Counted from the first letter of the stretch, positions 22,233 to 35,020 are shown. The stretch: 64,000 nt of DNA from Dioscorea cayenensis subsp. rotundata (GCF_009730915.1 NC_052477.1:22459688-22523687); one strand, 5' to 3'. The notes: generated by a model from the sequence alone, not told the origin. Numbers and translations: made by a program.

Positions 22233-22412
22233 CTTTTTTTGAGAAAAGGCGACAAGCAGGAAGCGGGAACGTGCACGTGTGGGGAGCAAGGCTCAATGTC
22301 AACCCACGTACCCTCACCTTGCGTAAGACACGAGGTTCAATCTTAGGTCCTCCTCGAAACGAAAGCCCTACGCAATGAACCCGATACCAATTGACCCAAA
22401 GGCTGTTAAAAT
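22233..22412 (-). mobile_element. SINE (tRNA-derived)
   Basis: Minus strand: A-box-like TTGGTATCGGGTTC and B-box-like AGATTGAACCTC, ending with the same CTTGTCGCC 3' signature as the neighbouring SINE and then a TTTTCTCAAAAAAA tail. It lies between two (TA)n runs (22205-22231 and 22418-22438), which hide any target-site duplication. Confidence 0.7.
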
Positions 22413-23475
22413 ATCTATATATATATATATATATATATAAATTGATAAATTACAATTTATTGAAAAGAAAGCCGAGTGCAAGCACCAAAAAATAGTTATC
22501 AATACAAAGATTAAAAAACATTGAAATGAGCTCCGCAGAAAGTGATTAATTTGACTCTTTACTAATTATGCAACCAGTATTTATAATTGATGTCAAAATC
22601 AAATTAAACAACCAACCACATTCTATTGACAGGGAGGAAATGTCTCGTTTCTGATAAGAACACTTAATTAAAATGAAAGAAAGAAATACAATTTATATAC
22701 ATCTGACTGGAGAAAGAGTTCATGCCAATGTGGCATCTCTAGTAGAAAATCAACCTTCCAACCATTTGAACACCACAATGAGGCTTCTCATTCACAAATC
22801 TCCAGCACAAAGTGGTAAAATGGTCTTGAATTTCATATAATCAATCAGCTCCACATCAAATTCACCAAGAACATCATCCTCTGATACTAGAGTAAAGAAA
22901 ATACCCAGTAAAAATGCTCTTCGGTCTTCAAATCCCTGACCTGCAAAATCCAATTTCTATATTGTCATACACAATCAATCTTGTTAAATTAGTTTACATT
23001 TTAATCATTATTATCTTATTATCATCAAACTCACAACTTCTTCCATCATCTCAATTTTGCGTTATGACATTAAACTCACTCTATGAACCAAGCAAAGGAA
23101 TCTCTTCCGCCTCCAATTTCTTCTCTCCGAGCAACTTGTTCAACCTATCCACCTCTGCAAGATAATTTTTCAAATAAAATGTTTATCTCTGAGTAACCAC
23201 AAGCACCAAAATAATAAAAATTTAGCTCATACTAAGGAAAAAGTTTATATTACGAATTGCGCTGTAACTAACTAAAAAGGAGGACCTCTTCATACAATGT
23301 CAAGTAACAGAGATTTACAAGAGGCCCATTTCAACATTTACTGCTTTCCCTTCATTTGTTTTGTAAATTGGAAAATACTTGTACACGTATATAACTCTGA
23401 CAATCTATCAAGTATTGTGGGAAACAAAATTAACATGATTTTATCTAGTTCTCACAATAAAAGCTAAGGATTATC
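22413..23475. other. Intergenic, 3' flank of the first NPF gene
   Basis: No gene seen. Pyrimidine-rich stretches around 22900-23160 give an 83-codon open frame with no recognisable domain. The last 200 bp or so probably hold the 3' UTR of the NPF gene. Confidence 0.5.
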
Positions 23476-26400
23476 CTACTTGCCTTCTTGGCTGCGGCGC
23501 TCATTGCCATCCCTTAGCTCCGTGTAGCCATCATCACGTTCATCAGTCACAGCATTTGATGATATCTCAGGCACTGACATTTCCAATCTCTTGTAGGTAT
23601 AAAATTTCACACATATGATAAGGTAAATGAGGTTAAGGAATTCAAGCCCCGTCATTAGCCACCAGTAATAGTCCAGCTTCCCTCTATTGATGTTGTCTTG
23701 GAGCCAGTCTCCATGATTCTTGCTGCATTTGTTCACTAAAGCTACTATGCCTGAGCTAACATAATCGCCGATGGCTATCGCCAGCCAATATAATGCAACA
23801 GCTATGCTTCGCATGCTCTCCGGTGCTTGGTCATAGAGGAACTCCATCTGACCAACTGAAAGGAATGCCTCGGCCATTCCATAGACAATATACTGAGGTG
23901 CTACCCAAAAGACACTGACAGGAATTACTGCCTTTGGCTTGTCCAAGAGTCCATACTCTTTAGCAACTGATTTCCGTTTTATTTCAGCAAGTGCGGCGAC
24001 CACATAGCATAACATTGAAATAACTACGCCAATGATCATGCGTTGTAATGATGTGATGCCAGAGGGCCTCCCAGTGATGCGGCGGGCAACAGGTACAAAG
24101 ATTCGGTCGTAGAAGGCCAGAGTGAGAATAGTAGAAATGTCCAAGAAGATGGACATTGTGGCAGGAGGGATTTTCAAGTGTCCTAGTTTCCGATCCATGG
24201 TTCGTGCTTGTAGGATCGCAAATGTGCCAATGTTGGAAGCTGTGGCAATGAAGAAGATACCAACTGCCCAGATAGGAATTATGTGAATCAGAGATTTCAA
24301 CTCTTCTACTCGATGCACTGTAGAGAGCCTCCAAGGGTTTGGTTTGCCAGTGTCAGTTTTGTCACCCTCCATCACAATCGCAGCTTTATCCAGACACCTT
24401 CATGGATGCATTTGTTTCAACAGTCAGAATCACATAAAGGGAGCATTTAACCAATTCATTAAACTCTAACCAATGACAAGCTTTAAAAAAAATCAAAACT
24501 ATTGTTAACAAAGCAGTAAGTAAAGGTGATCAGCAAACGGAAATCAAAGTTCACTTGTCCTCACAAATGTTTGTGATTGCGCAGATGTTATATCATATTT
24601 TTTATTCTATTTATTAATTATTTTCGTGAATGACATTCATCTGCACAAGTTAAGAGAAACCATACTCACATGGAGAATGCTATAAAATAAACACAGTGAC
24701 ATCAAAGTCGGTATTCAATAGGTCGATTCTTTGAACCATAATAGTAAAAAAAAAAATTAAAACATGATTGAAAGGTTAAATTAGAATACTCGGGCAATGC
24801 ATGCAGTAAAAATGTCTTATTCACAATGGTAGTATAATCAGTTCACTGGGACATCCGTAGCCATTCTTCTCCTTGGCCCTTTTTTTAATCCACTATTAGA
24901 TAGCCTTTAATGTTTCCAACAAGATTGGAATATCCAATAGCATTTTCCTGTTGGGCAATGTGTCCCTATTTTATCGTTTTACCCAAGTAATGAAGAATAG
25001 TTATCAACAAACAGGATGAACTACTAATCATAATCCTTTCAAAAATATGAATTGCTAGAATAAAGCTCCTAGGTGATTAATGGGACTATACAAGTAATGA
25101 AGAATAGTTATCAGCAAACACGATGAAGTAGCTATCACAATACTTCAGAAAATATGAATTGCTAAAATAAAGGTCCTAGATGATTAAAGAGGCTATAGTG
25201 GCACATAGTGAAATCATGAGCTAAAGTTAGGGCTAAGAATCCTTGCTCACCAGGCGAGCAATATAATACAAGATACAGAGGCTTCGAATTAGATTCAAAC
25301 ACAAGTCAATATCTTTTCAAAACATCATGAGAGATGCAGAACGATACATTCTGCATCACAAATGACTTTAGCAAAACTAGTCTCAAACTAGAAATCTCCT
25401 AAGTGAAATCATATCGGAAAACATGAATAAACATGCTTTAACTCAAAGGTTAAATGGTGAAATTATGCATTCTTTTCAAGAGCATACAAACATAAATTCA
25501 AGTTCAAAAACGATAGCGATCTGATATGAACACCTAATCACCTGAGCTTATCTGTGTGGCAAAGCAGCCCCGTGGTTGAAATACTCGCATCTAGTTCCTT
25601 ATCTTCGTAGAGAAGTTTTGCATCAATAGGCCCAACAACCTTCATTTTCTTAATTGCAGCAACCACAACTTGAGCCAACCTCGTCAATGGACTTCCCTTT
25701 GGCTCTGACTTAATGTAGAGAGAGTAGCCAAACACAAATATTACGATCGATATAAACATGGTTATTGTAGGAATGTTCAATCCCCATCCCCAGCCTACAT
25801 TATCTTGAACATACACCACAACAATGAGTGCAATGCCAGTAGCGAGCCTCATGCAGAAGAAGTAGAGATTGAAGAAGGTCCGTTTCTTCGCTTCCATGTT
25901 GGCTCCGGCATGGTTGAATTGGTCTGCGCCAAAGGCCGCAACACAAGGACGAATACCACCTGAGCCAATAGTTGTTAAGAAAAGAGAAAAATATAGAAGG
26001 ATGAGTTGCCATGTCGAGGCTTGTTTGCACTTCTCATCACCAGAGCAGCTCGGTGGATGGAGCACGGGAAGAATTGCGGAAATTGTGAGTATGGCCAGTC
26101 CCTGTTGTACCATGAACCATCAGGGTATTGAAAATTTGGCAAGTTGTATAACATCACTCTATTGATCAAAAATAAGATTTTGACAAGGATTTTGGTATTT
26201 ATCTAAAAGTAATAACAGAAACAAGTTCAAGAACAATTAAAGAAACTCATGATTCATCAAATTGCTTCAATTAATTTTGACTCTATGACTCTCTTATGCA
26301 GATGATGAACATTTTCAACAATTTTAGAAGTTGAATTAAAAGGGGGGAAAATCCAAAGACTTTTACCAGCAGATAAAAGATGGAACCAACTGTGATAGTC

Positions 26401-26849
26401 CAGAAACACCCAGCAAATGAATCAGAGATGAGACCTCCAATGATAGGAGTGAAACTTGATGTGCCTTTAGTGATTGTAACTGTATTGGTTGCTATAACAA
26501 GGGGCATATGCATCTCTTTAGTTAAGTAAGAGATCAAATTGGCATTCAATCCACTTGTGGCAATTCTATCACAAAGTTCAGTTGCTACAAAAAACAGATC
26601 CAAAAAATCAATCCTCCATTAAACTGTCCAAACTTCAAAACTACAAATGCAAATCATCAATTCTTACAATCAAGAATAAGTCACTATGTTACAAACCAAG
26701 AAAAACAAAGAAAAGAAAACAAAATTAAAGAAAGAAAGGAAAGAGAAGAGAAGGGACTCAAAGGAGTTTTTCTCACCTAGAATGAAAGGCATAGACTTGA
26801 AGCCTCCCTTGCTGGTATTCTTGGCCTCACTACCATTCTCTTCAGCCAT
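23476..26849 (-). CDS. NPF (NRT1/PTR family) transporter, NPF3-like, copy 1
   Basis: Four coding exons deduced from frame and splice sites: 26777-26849, 26367-26584, 25542-26101 and 23476-24397, joining to a 590-aa protein. NPF proteins are 12-helix proton-coupled carriers; NPF3.1-type members have been linked to nitrite, nitrate and gibberellin transport, so the substrate here cannot be fixed. Family blocks: GGFKSMPFIL, the proton-coupling motif in the form ELCDR, TPIIGGLISDSF, GSGGIRPCVAAFGADQF, VQDNVGWGWG, WRLSTVHRVEELK, ILQARTMDR, YDQAPESMRS and the YYWWLMTGLEFLN end. The start is the first ATG in frame (26849); an upstream TTG frame is ignored. The exon 4 acceptor at 24397/24398 has a poor pyrimidine tract but restores the usual RxLDKAA join. 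The helix segment after FFNLYFF is unusual (CMRLATG). The last intron contains a 107-bp tandem duplication. A second copy lies at 41.8 kb. Confidence 0.9.
24984..25197. repeat. 107-bp tandem duplication inside the NPF copy 1 intron
   Basis: The block beginning CAAGTAATGAAGAATAG at 24984 is repeated at 25091. Both copies run through ATATGAATTGCTA and AATAAAG.TCCTAG.TGATTAA, with perhaps 10-15 percent divergence judged by eye. Confidence 0.8.
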
Positions 26850-27860
26850 GTTTGGGACAAGCAGAGGAGTTCTTGGGCTTCCCAACTGAAAAAAAAAAGG
26901 TACTGATCAAAGTCAGCATATATGTGCAAGCAAAAACATAGATTTTTATGACAAAGTGGGACCAAGACAAAGAGTTCATACAACAATAAAAAGAAAAAAA
27001 AAATTTTAACTTTGTGAATGTTTAAAAAGGGGAGAACAGTGCTTTCTCTGTGACATTAATGCCACCTCAGCAAATACACACGTGCGAACGAGCATTTCTC
27101 ACGACCCACACAACACTCCACCCATGCTCACGCGCGCGCAAACAGACACAGGGTTGTCTCTACACACGCACGCACACGCATTATATATATATATATATAT
27201 ATATAATTTTGACAAGGATGGTTTACAAATTATAAGTACGAATGTAAACAGGTTGTTGTGGTGTTCAAAAGAATCAAAACTCTTGTTTTCTAAAATTCCA
27301 ATGAGGTGGCTAAATATTATTGTTTCTCATTCATAGAAAATATAGTGGATGCTCCTTTATTTATATTTTTCCAAAATCAATATACATGTGTAGAAACAGA
27401 AATATCTATGTCTATTGGAAATTGTTCAAGCTAACTAACAACTTTTTGACCTATTGGTATGAGATCCTTTATATAAAATGTTCGTTTTGAAAAGAACTAA
27501 AAAAATAGAACCTCAAAATCTATACAAAATAAAAGTATAGGTACTTGTTGAGATTATAGTTGTGCTTTACGTGTACGTCTATGATTTTCCTTAAATACTA
27601 TATGGGGATTACTTAAATACTAAATGGGGATTTTGTCATCTGTTTATAAAAATAATTAAAAAGTAAAATTGTTCAAGCTATTGTTAATGGGACCTAACTA
27701 CTTTCTCAAAGGGATTTTTTTTTTTTCATTTAGAGGTAATATTTGTTTGTTTAGTGTTGGATTATCTCTAGCAGTTACATTTAAGTCTACTACGTTATTT
27801 AGTAATACCTTTTAGGTAATTTTGTACTATATATATATATTAAAAATATAAAATAAAGTC
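26850..27860. promoter_or_regulatory. 5' flank of NPF copy 1, with a possible leader intron and microsatellites
   Basis: On the minus strand the run ACCTTTTTTTTTTCAG directly before TTGGGAAGCC (at about 26886) has the form of a 3' splice site, so an intron in the 5' UTR is likely. Further out, 27060-27205 is a CA/CG-rich stretch running into (TA)n. No TATA box could be chosen with confidence. Confidence 0.4.
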
Positions 27861-27960
27861 AACTATTAGATAGCCCAATGGCATGACACCAAAGTGTAAA
27901 GAGGGAGGTTATGAATTCAAATTCCTCCCCGGTAGTACTCTTTCCCTTGTCGCCTATTAT
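27855..27960 (+). mobile_element. SINE fragment (tRNA-derived)
   Basis: Plus strand: TAGCCCAATGGCATGACACC is A-box-like and closely resembles the SINE at 32.8 kb. ATGAATTCAAATTCC is a degraded B box. It ends CCTTGTCGCC like the SINEs at 21.9 and 22.2 kb and is followed by an AT tail and (TA)n. Confidence 0.65.
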
Positions 27961-28703
27961 TTAAATATATATATATATATATATATATAATAAACCAATA
28001 TTATAAGAAGTAAATGGAAGAACTATTATTTTCAATGGGCGGATTAGAAAAATTATTATAAATTATTTAATTATCAATAAGTGGGTTGTTCAAGAACATG
28101 TAATATTAATAATATTTTTTAATTGTCTTTTTATTTTGAAAATAATTTTTATTATGATTTATTTTTAAAATAATTAAAAGTAAAGGAGAAAAAGAAAAAA
28201 ATACATTTTTAATTTAGATAAACAAAGAAATAAATTAACTGATAAACTAATTCATGATCTATCACTAGATCAGTTCACCTCTAGGTATAATTTTATAGAA
28301 GTCGCTTTAAAATTTATCAATAAAATTTATTTCGAGAGTAAAGTGCTTAATAACTCTTTAAAGACTGTTTAGTTTCCATTCTTTTTATTAAAGAGTTTAG
28401 TTGGCATTTAAGCCAGGAACGGATATAAATGTAGTGTACACTCACAAGCTCAACAACATCTTGCCCTCACCTTGACTATATTTTGATCTCGAGATTCATC
28501 TGAAATGAAAATCTTATGCAAAAGAGCCGATATCAATAGGCCAAGCAATTGTTAGTATAAAAATAGTAAGCTCACATACATATATACATGCATACATACA
28601 TATAAAAGCAGTCTTCTTTGAAGGTTCGTAAATCTACCAATGTCACCCATGGGCGTTGCATCTGAGGGCTCCCAATGCCTATCCGGGAATTCCCCAAACT
28701 CAA
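27961..28703. other. Intergenic, no gene seen
   Basis: AT-rich with a (TA)n run at about 27965-27990. Around 28590-28700 a GC-richer patch interrupted by the next element may be another SINE-like relic, but no promoter boxes are clear. Confidence 0.5.
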
Positions 28704-29440
28704 GGGGTGTTTGGTTGAAAAGAGTGGAATGAAAAAGGAGTGGAAGAATAATGACAATAAGAGGGATTGGAAAAGTAATGGAGATGAAAACTATATTTGG
28801 TTGAAAGGATTGGAGAAGTAGTTTATTGTGAGTGGGAAAAGTGAAAAAAAATGATAATATGACTATTCTGCCTTTTATGCTAATAAATATTATTATATAA
28901 ATAAATGAGTTATGATAATTATATTTTTTAAAATATTTAAGTATTGACATAAATTAATTATTATAAATAAATATTTAACTTTAATAAATGATCAAATCTC
29001 AAAATTTAATTATATTTTTTAAAATATTTAATTATTATAAATATCATTACTAATTTTAATTAATATAATTAAATATTTAAAATAATATCTAAATTTAATA
29101 ATTCATTGATTTTTTTTGGAATTTTTTTTAATAAAGAGGTTCTTAACCCCGCCATTGGGATTAGAATTTAGATTCTAATAAATAAAACACAATAATTAAT
29201 CATTTTAATTATCATAATTAAAATACTTAATTAAATAACTAATTACAAGATCTTTGTGTGTTCCTTCACATATAAATTAACAATATAGTAATTTTACCTA
29301 CTAGGAATTCTCATTCCTCCCGTTTCTTCAAGGCATGTGAATATTCCATCAGTATGATTTGATTACTTCATCATACCTACCCCATTACTATTTATGTACA
29401 TCCAAATAAAGGTGTGCATGGACTGGTAAACAAACGCCCC
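28704..29440. mobile_element. Harbinger-like MITE, 0.74 kb
   Basis: Ends are GGGGTGTTTG and the complement of GGGGCGTTTG, with CAA on both sides (28701-28703 and 29441-29443) as a 3-bp target-site duplication. The interior is AT-rich without a transposase frame. Ends and duplication length fit PIF/Harbinger. Confidence 0.7.
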
Positions 29441-29443
29441 CAA

Positions 29444-32081
29444 TCCAACCCCGATTCTTTTTCGTAAACCAACATTCACTAAACACCCAACGTACATTTT
29501 TTTTTTTTTTTAATTCTTTAAACCTGCTCATGTTTATGACCGTGCAAAGATGGCTCTTATATATAGATATAGTGATTATGTCATAAAAGGCTAAAAGCTT
29601 AACAAAATACAATATATATATAATCCATAACCACAAACCACAAACAAGCAAACCATTATTTGCAAATATAAAAGGGGTTGGTGAGGTCTCAACTTTTTAA
29701 TTTATTATTATATATTATAAATATGATAAATACAATACTATCATAAGCATGCCCATAGAATGAGAATTGATTATATACACATTGCATTCTCATCTAGTGA
29801 CACGTAATTTAAACTATAAATGTGTAATTATAACCAAAAACTCATAAACACCACTGTGTTGGACAAAACTTGAATTCAAGACATGAATTTTTCACATTAA
29901 TATTATTTAAAATTGGACCACTACCGTTTAAGTATTAACTTTTAGTTTTTAATTAATATATTTTTTAAGTATTATGATTTGGCACTGACTTTTAAAGAAT
30001 TATTTTAGTTCACTTGATTAATACTTGTATAAGATGAGAATATTATGGTTTTGAGGGGATTATTTGTGAACAAGGGACAAATATCACAGTGAAATGAATT
30101 ATTAAATACAATCAAAATCTCAATGTTCTATTTTAAAGATTCTCAAAATAGTCAAATTTTCACATTAAAAATTCCAATTTTTTTTAAATAGTGTCATCTC
30201 CCATGGATTTATTGAATGAAGTAGTATCTAAGTCACGCATATAATTAACTATTAGGAAACAAATCGTTTTGGCCATCCTATTTTAAATATTATTTAATTT
30301 CTTCACAGTATTTTTACAGATTAATTTAAAATTAAGTAATTTATAATTTAAAAGAATTTATTTGACCAACTTCAAATGGCTCTGGTGGGTGAATGACCCT
30401 ATTCTCGGGTAAAACATCGTAAAGTTATGTTATTAATTTTTTTAATAAAATTTAATTAGTTGTTAATTAATTTTCATATATAATTAATATATAATTTTTA
30501 TCATTAATGAAAACATAAAAATATACCTAAAATATTTAATTTAAATTGGTATCCGTTAACTCAAATAAAATTTTAAAATAATTCATTTTCCACATTCACT
30601 CTTACCCCGTCTATCAAAATTTGGAGTTATACCATATAAAAATTATAATTACTTTTATACCCCTTGTAAAAACATATTTTCATGTATATTCTTAAAAACC
30701 AGTCATATTTTTACTATTCCGTTGATGTTGAGAAAAAAATTTCAATGGTGTTAAATATACATATATAGGGAGAGGGGAAAGAAAGCAATTATTGGTAAAA
30801 TTAACAAAGTGACCATAAAAGGTGGCATTGCATATGGTGTAGTTAAATATAGTTGAATGCATATTTATATCCAAACATATCTCAATAGGAAGGTAAATAT
30901 TAGAGAAATTGTTTACATTATTCCTCCAACTTTCTCACTTGATCAAAAAAATTTTTGAACTGTTTTATATTCCCAAAAAAACTCTTTTTTCTAACACCCT
31001 CTAATAGCTTATTTTTCAGTCGTTTTTGACTTAAATGCCCCTCAATGTTTTTAAATAAAAACACAAAATAGTCAAATAAAAAACTAAAATATTAAACATC
31101 AAAAACAAATATTAAAAAAAAAGTTACATATTAAATGAAAATTTATATAGCTACACATAAACACACAATATTAAATAAAAAAAAATTTAATAAATGGGGT
31201 AAAATTAGATTTTTAAATAAAATAAACGCATGAGTTGTAGGGATTGAAAAATAAATAAAATAGAAAAAAAAGGAATTGTATGGAAAATTGAAATATCATA
31301 GGAATAGTAGGGGATATTTGAAAAATTGTAGAGGCTAATAAATAATTTTCCCTAAATATTATTGTTATGGAAATAAACATGATTTTGAGGTTTTCAAAGA
31401 GATACATATACATTAAAAAAGTTTATTTTTATTACATCAAAATTACATCAATAATATGTCATAAAAATAATTAAAAAAATATTTGCAAAAAGAAACAATA
31501 GTGGGAATGATTGGTAGCCAGGCAATAATTTGAACTTTGAAGAAAATGCCATGCGTACAAACTACAAAGTTGCGTGACAGAGAAATTAGGTCTTGGTCTT
31601 TGGGAATGAAGAAGATCAAGAGCATGAGCAGCATCTGAACATTCAGACCTTTTTATCTTCCATTAATTCAAGCCTATCTAAAATTCCACACATTTGTGTG
31701 GTTCTCTTTGTTTTGGAAAATTTGTCAAATAATTGGAGTTGGACATGGAAAGAATTTTCTATGTTATTTATGAAATGGAATTATTTGTCAATGAAGTTAT
31801 GTATGTGTCAACATTTATAGTATCTTGAAGATAAAAGAATGGCTCCAAAAGAGTGGCTCCACCACCAAGTCTTGGAATGCTTATTGATGGAGTCAACATT
31901 AAAGCTTTTGTTTTATGTTCTTCTTTTGTTTGGCAAAATAAATTAATCAAAATTGAAGTTTTTGCATCCATTGTGAGCATGATATTATGCTTCATGAGAC
32001 TTCACAAACCACAAATTATATATCATTAATGCTAACTAAATTGTAGACTTTATCTCAATTTACAACAATTTGTACGATAAT
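29444..32081. other. Intergenic, no gene seen
   Basis: AT-rich sequence. Short open frames (60-75 codons) show no family motif or codon structure. A poly(T) run lies at 29498-29512. No repeat with defined ends was found. Confidence 0.6.
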
Positions 32082-32379
32082 ATTTTAATAATTAAAATTT
32101 TTAAAAACAATACGTATAAATAAAGAAAATTATACATTAATTGTTGCCATGATCCTATCATCCATGTAAACAGATGAAATTTCATTATCAATCATTTTCA
32201 TCATAAACTAATCTATTAATTACAATAGTCTTGGAATTTTTCATCATATTAATAATTGAAGCATTGACAATAAAATTACATGGTTTACCTAATTTCATGG
32301 GTCTACAAAACTATTACACATGTGTAATATCTACCTGTTTTTAATAAACACTTACTAAACACTTACTATATTAATCCCG
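32082..32379. repeat. Dispersed duplicate, copy A (empty site)
   Basis: Closely matches 58671-59556 when a 581-bp insertion in that copy is removed: shared blocks include ACATTAATTGTTGCCATGAT, CAATCATTTTCATCATA, AATAGTCTTGGAATT and GAAGCATTGACAATA. Here GGTCTACAAAACTATTACAC is uninterrupted, so this copy shows the unfilled state. Confidence 0.85.
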
Positions 32380-32546
32380 AGTACACCAAATAAAATAAAG
32401 TTTCTAACTCTCATAAAAAAAAAAAACTCACTATTTTTCCTCTTAAGAATATTTGTATTTTTTTTCAACCCTAAGCTAGCGCTATATCAATGAGAGAAGC
32501 AGCCAATAATTTATTGGCTCATATCACTATGCTATATGTGATAAAT

Positions 32547-32731
32547 AATTACTTTCATTATTTCTTAGCATTTTATAGATAGTAATGTCAATTATTCTCC
32601 TCCATTTTCTCAACAACATCAGCGATTTATGGCAATATTAATTACTTTTTTTATTTTATGAAGTTGTATTGCATGCGCACAATGATATGGTGGAAAGTAA
32701 TATTTAATGCTAAGAAATAATGAAAGTAATT
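32547..32731. repeat. Perfect 26-bp inverted repeat, 133-nt spacer
   Basis: Arm 32547-32572 is the exact complement of 32706-32731; the core is AATTACTTTCATTATTTCTT. A stable stem is possible. The SINE at 32757 inserted just outside the right arm. Confidence 0.75.
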
Positions 32732-32756
32732 CTTTTGGGTGGAAGTATGGTATATT

Positions 32757-32886
32757 CTTTTTTTAATAATAATCGTCCGGATATACAGTGTATGTAGGTG
32801 AACAATACTATTGGTGGAGAGATTTGAACCCATGACCTCCACTTTTACACTTTGGTGTTATACCATTGGGCTATCCAAAGGTTGAC
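32757..32886 (-). mobile_element. SINE (tRNA-derived) with 12-bp target-site duplication
   Basis: GTATGGTATATT flanks both sides (32745-32756 and 32887-32898). On the minus strand the A box TAGCCCAATGGTATA is at 32859-32873 and the B box GGGTTCAAATC at 32821-32831. The element ends in a TTATTATTAAAAAAAG tail. The 5' half matches the SINE at 27.86 kb; the 3' end differs from the CTTGTCGCC group. Confidence 0.85.
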
Positions 32887-32898
32887 GTATGGTATATT

Positions 32899-34270
32899 AT
32901 TTAATTATTTACTTATTTTAACATGAGAATTCATCAATATTTTATATTGATAACATGGACAAGCCATGACACATATCCATTATATCTCAATCATGCATTA
33001 AAAGAGAGTCAAATCCTCGACCTCTCTCATATGAGTCAAATCAAACTGCTCGACTATTATAGTGTTGGCTTCATAAATAGTTTTTAAATCATGCTTTAAA
33101 ATATATTTTTTGTTCTCAAATTACAACTCTATAAATTAGTTCTTCAACCATCACAATAAGAAAGTGATCAATCATTTCTTTACAAGTGAAATGTTGGAGG
33201 TTCAACTCCCCTTGTAATAATAGTTGAGGATTTTGGTTTGTAAACATTTATCAATTAACAAAAAAAATTCAAACTAATAGTTAGTTGATGTTGGAAAGCA
33301 ATCATATGTGGGATATTATAAATAAAACAAAAACTTTATATAAGAAATGAGAAAACCCGATCTCAAAGACGAGATGAGACAAAATCAGGACCTGTGTATC
33401 ATATAATTTTCTTAAAGCAGATTCACCATCCTCCCGTGCTTGGATTTGAATTAGTATTTTCTTCCCATATACAATAGTTTTCAGTTGCAAGACAGCACCA
33501 TTTTACAACTATGACAAACTGAATTATGTGAGTTCTATCACATTGTACCTAGAATTTAGGCCTACTAAGAGAAAGTAGGAGAGAAAGAAGGAAAAGGAAA
33601 CATCTCTCTTGTCTTAAAGTTAGATAATGAATCCTTTATAAAGGCTTTAAGAAAGAGAGTTAGAAACCAATTGAAACTCCAAAATTAAATTCTAGAGTTT
33701 CAATAGTTATAAATTTTTCAAAATCCAAACTAAACATAGAATTTGAAAGGTATGAAACATTTTCGGATAAGTTCTTTTAGAGTTGTAAAGGAATTATAAG
33801 AGTGGAATTAGTTTAAAATCCTATGGCAATTATTTAATTTTCCAAATTCCAACTTTTCAATTTCCGTTCAATATTTAATTTTCCAACAACCCCCCTCATC
33901 AATAAAAATTGGAAAACAATTATGAGAAAACACAAAATTTTTGACCTAGTTAGCGACAAAGCATATCAGTAAAACCTGCAAAGGATAGGTAGATGTTAAT
34001 CCTTGGACCTTCCCTTGAGAAAGTATACTTATTTACCTACTAAGCAATAGACTTTGTTGTCCTCGAACTGTTCTGTCTTTATGCTAAATGATAATACATT
34101 TCTCACATGAATCTTCACCAACCGAAACGCGCTAAAGCGAGATAAAAAGTAGGTCATGGGTTTGAATTCCTTCGATGGATAAACTTGGCGACTACTATAC
34201 AATACTTGGATTGTGTTGAGAGGGCAAAGCCCAGCTATCGCTCTTAATTAGGAGGGTAGTCTGTCAAAAA
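32899..34270. other. Intergenic, no gene seen
   Basis: AT-rich. A tRNA-like GAGGTTCAACTCCCC at about 33208 may be the B box of a decayed SINE. Nothing else supported. Confidence 0.5.
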
Positions 34271-34279
34271 ATATTTTTA

Positions 34280-34466
34280 AGGAAAAAGTACAAAAAAAAC
34301 CCTTGTGGTTTCCGAGATTTATAAAATAAGGAGTGAGGTTTTTTCCAATTCTATGATGTGTAATTTCCCAAATTTGAAAAAAGAAGAAAAACTGTTACCA
34401 AGCTATTAACAGTGTTAACTTAAATGAGCAAAATTATCATTTCATTTAAAAACTAACTTATATGAC

Positions 34467-34500
<34 letters not shown>

Positions 34501-34761
34501 TTTATTAATCTATTCCAAAATTTTACTAAAAAAATTAAATTCCAAAAATCAAACAAAATCATGTTAAAATCATGTTTTTATGCCATGTGGTGATTTTTTA
34601 CATGAATGGATGATTTTGCCCCTATCAAAAATGACAGTTAACACCGTTGATTGTTTTTCCTCTTTTTGCAAATCTGAGAAACCACACATCATGGAATCGA
34701 AAAAAACCTTATTTTTTATTTTGTAAATCTCGGAAACCACAAGGGTTTTTTGTACTTTTTC
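34280..34761. mobile_element. MULE-type MITE with long inverted ends, 0.48 kb
   Basis: Left and right ends share an inverted sequence of roughly 150 bp beginning GAAAAAGTACAAAAAA and CCCTTGTGGTTTCCGAGATT. ATATTTTTA (9 bp) flanks both sides (34271-34279 and 34762-34770), the length typical of Mutator-like elements. A (TA)n run sits at the centre. No coding region. Confidence 0.85.
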
Positions 34762-34770
34762 ATATTTTTA

Positions 34771-35015
34771 ATAAAAGTGAATAAACCACAATTTAATTCA
34801 AGAAAGATTAGTACATAGATGATTAGAACAAAGTAACATAAATAGTATATAGTGAAATAGACATAGAGGAACTAAAGAGAACATGAAGACAGAAGTACAG
34901 CTGTCCACCAGTGGTGGATAGACTAAGACCAAGACCTCAAGGAGAATAGCGAAACAAGACATATGGCAAAAGTCAAGTGGTGGACTTGGATGGATCGCTT
35001 TACATATTGCTAGGA
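34771..35015 (-). mobile_element. LINE 3' end fragment
   Basis: Starts with the tail motif in the form AAAAGTGAATAAACCACAA and continues with A-rich 3' UTR-like sequence sharing AGACTAAGACCTCA (about 34920-34942) with the LINE fragment at 37.8 kb. Cut on the right by the Gypsy LTR. Confidence 0.55.
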
Positions 35016-35020
35016 TTTTC

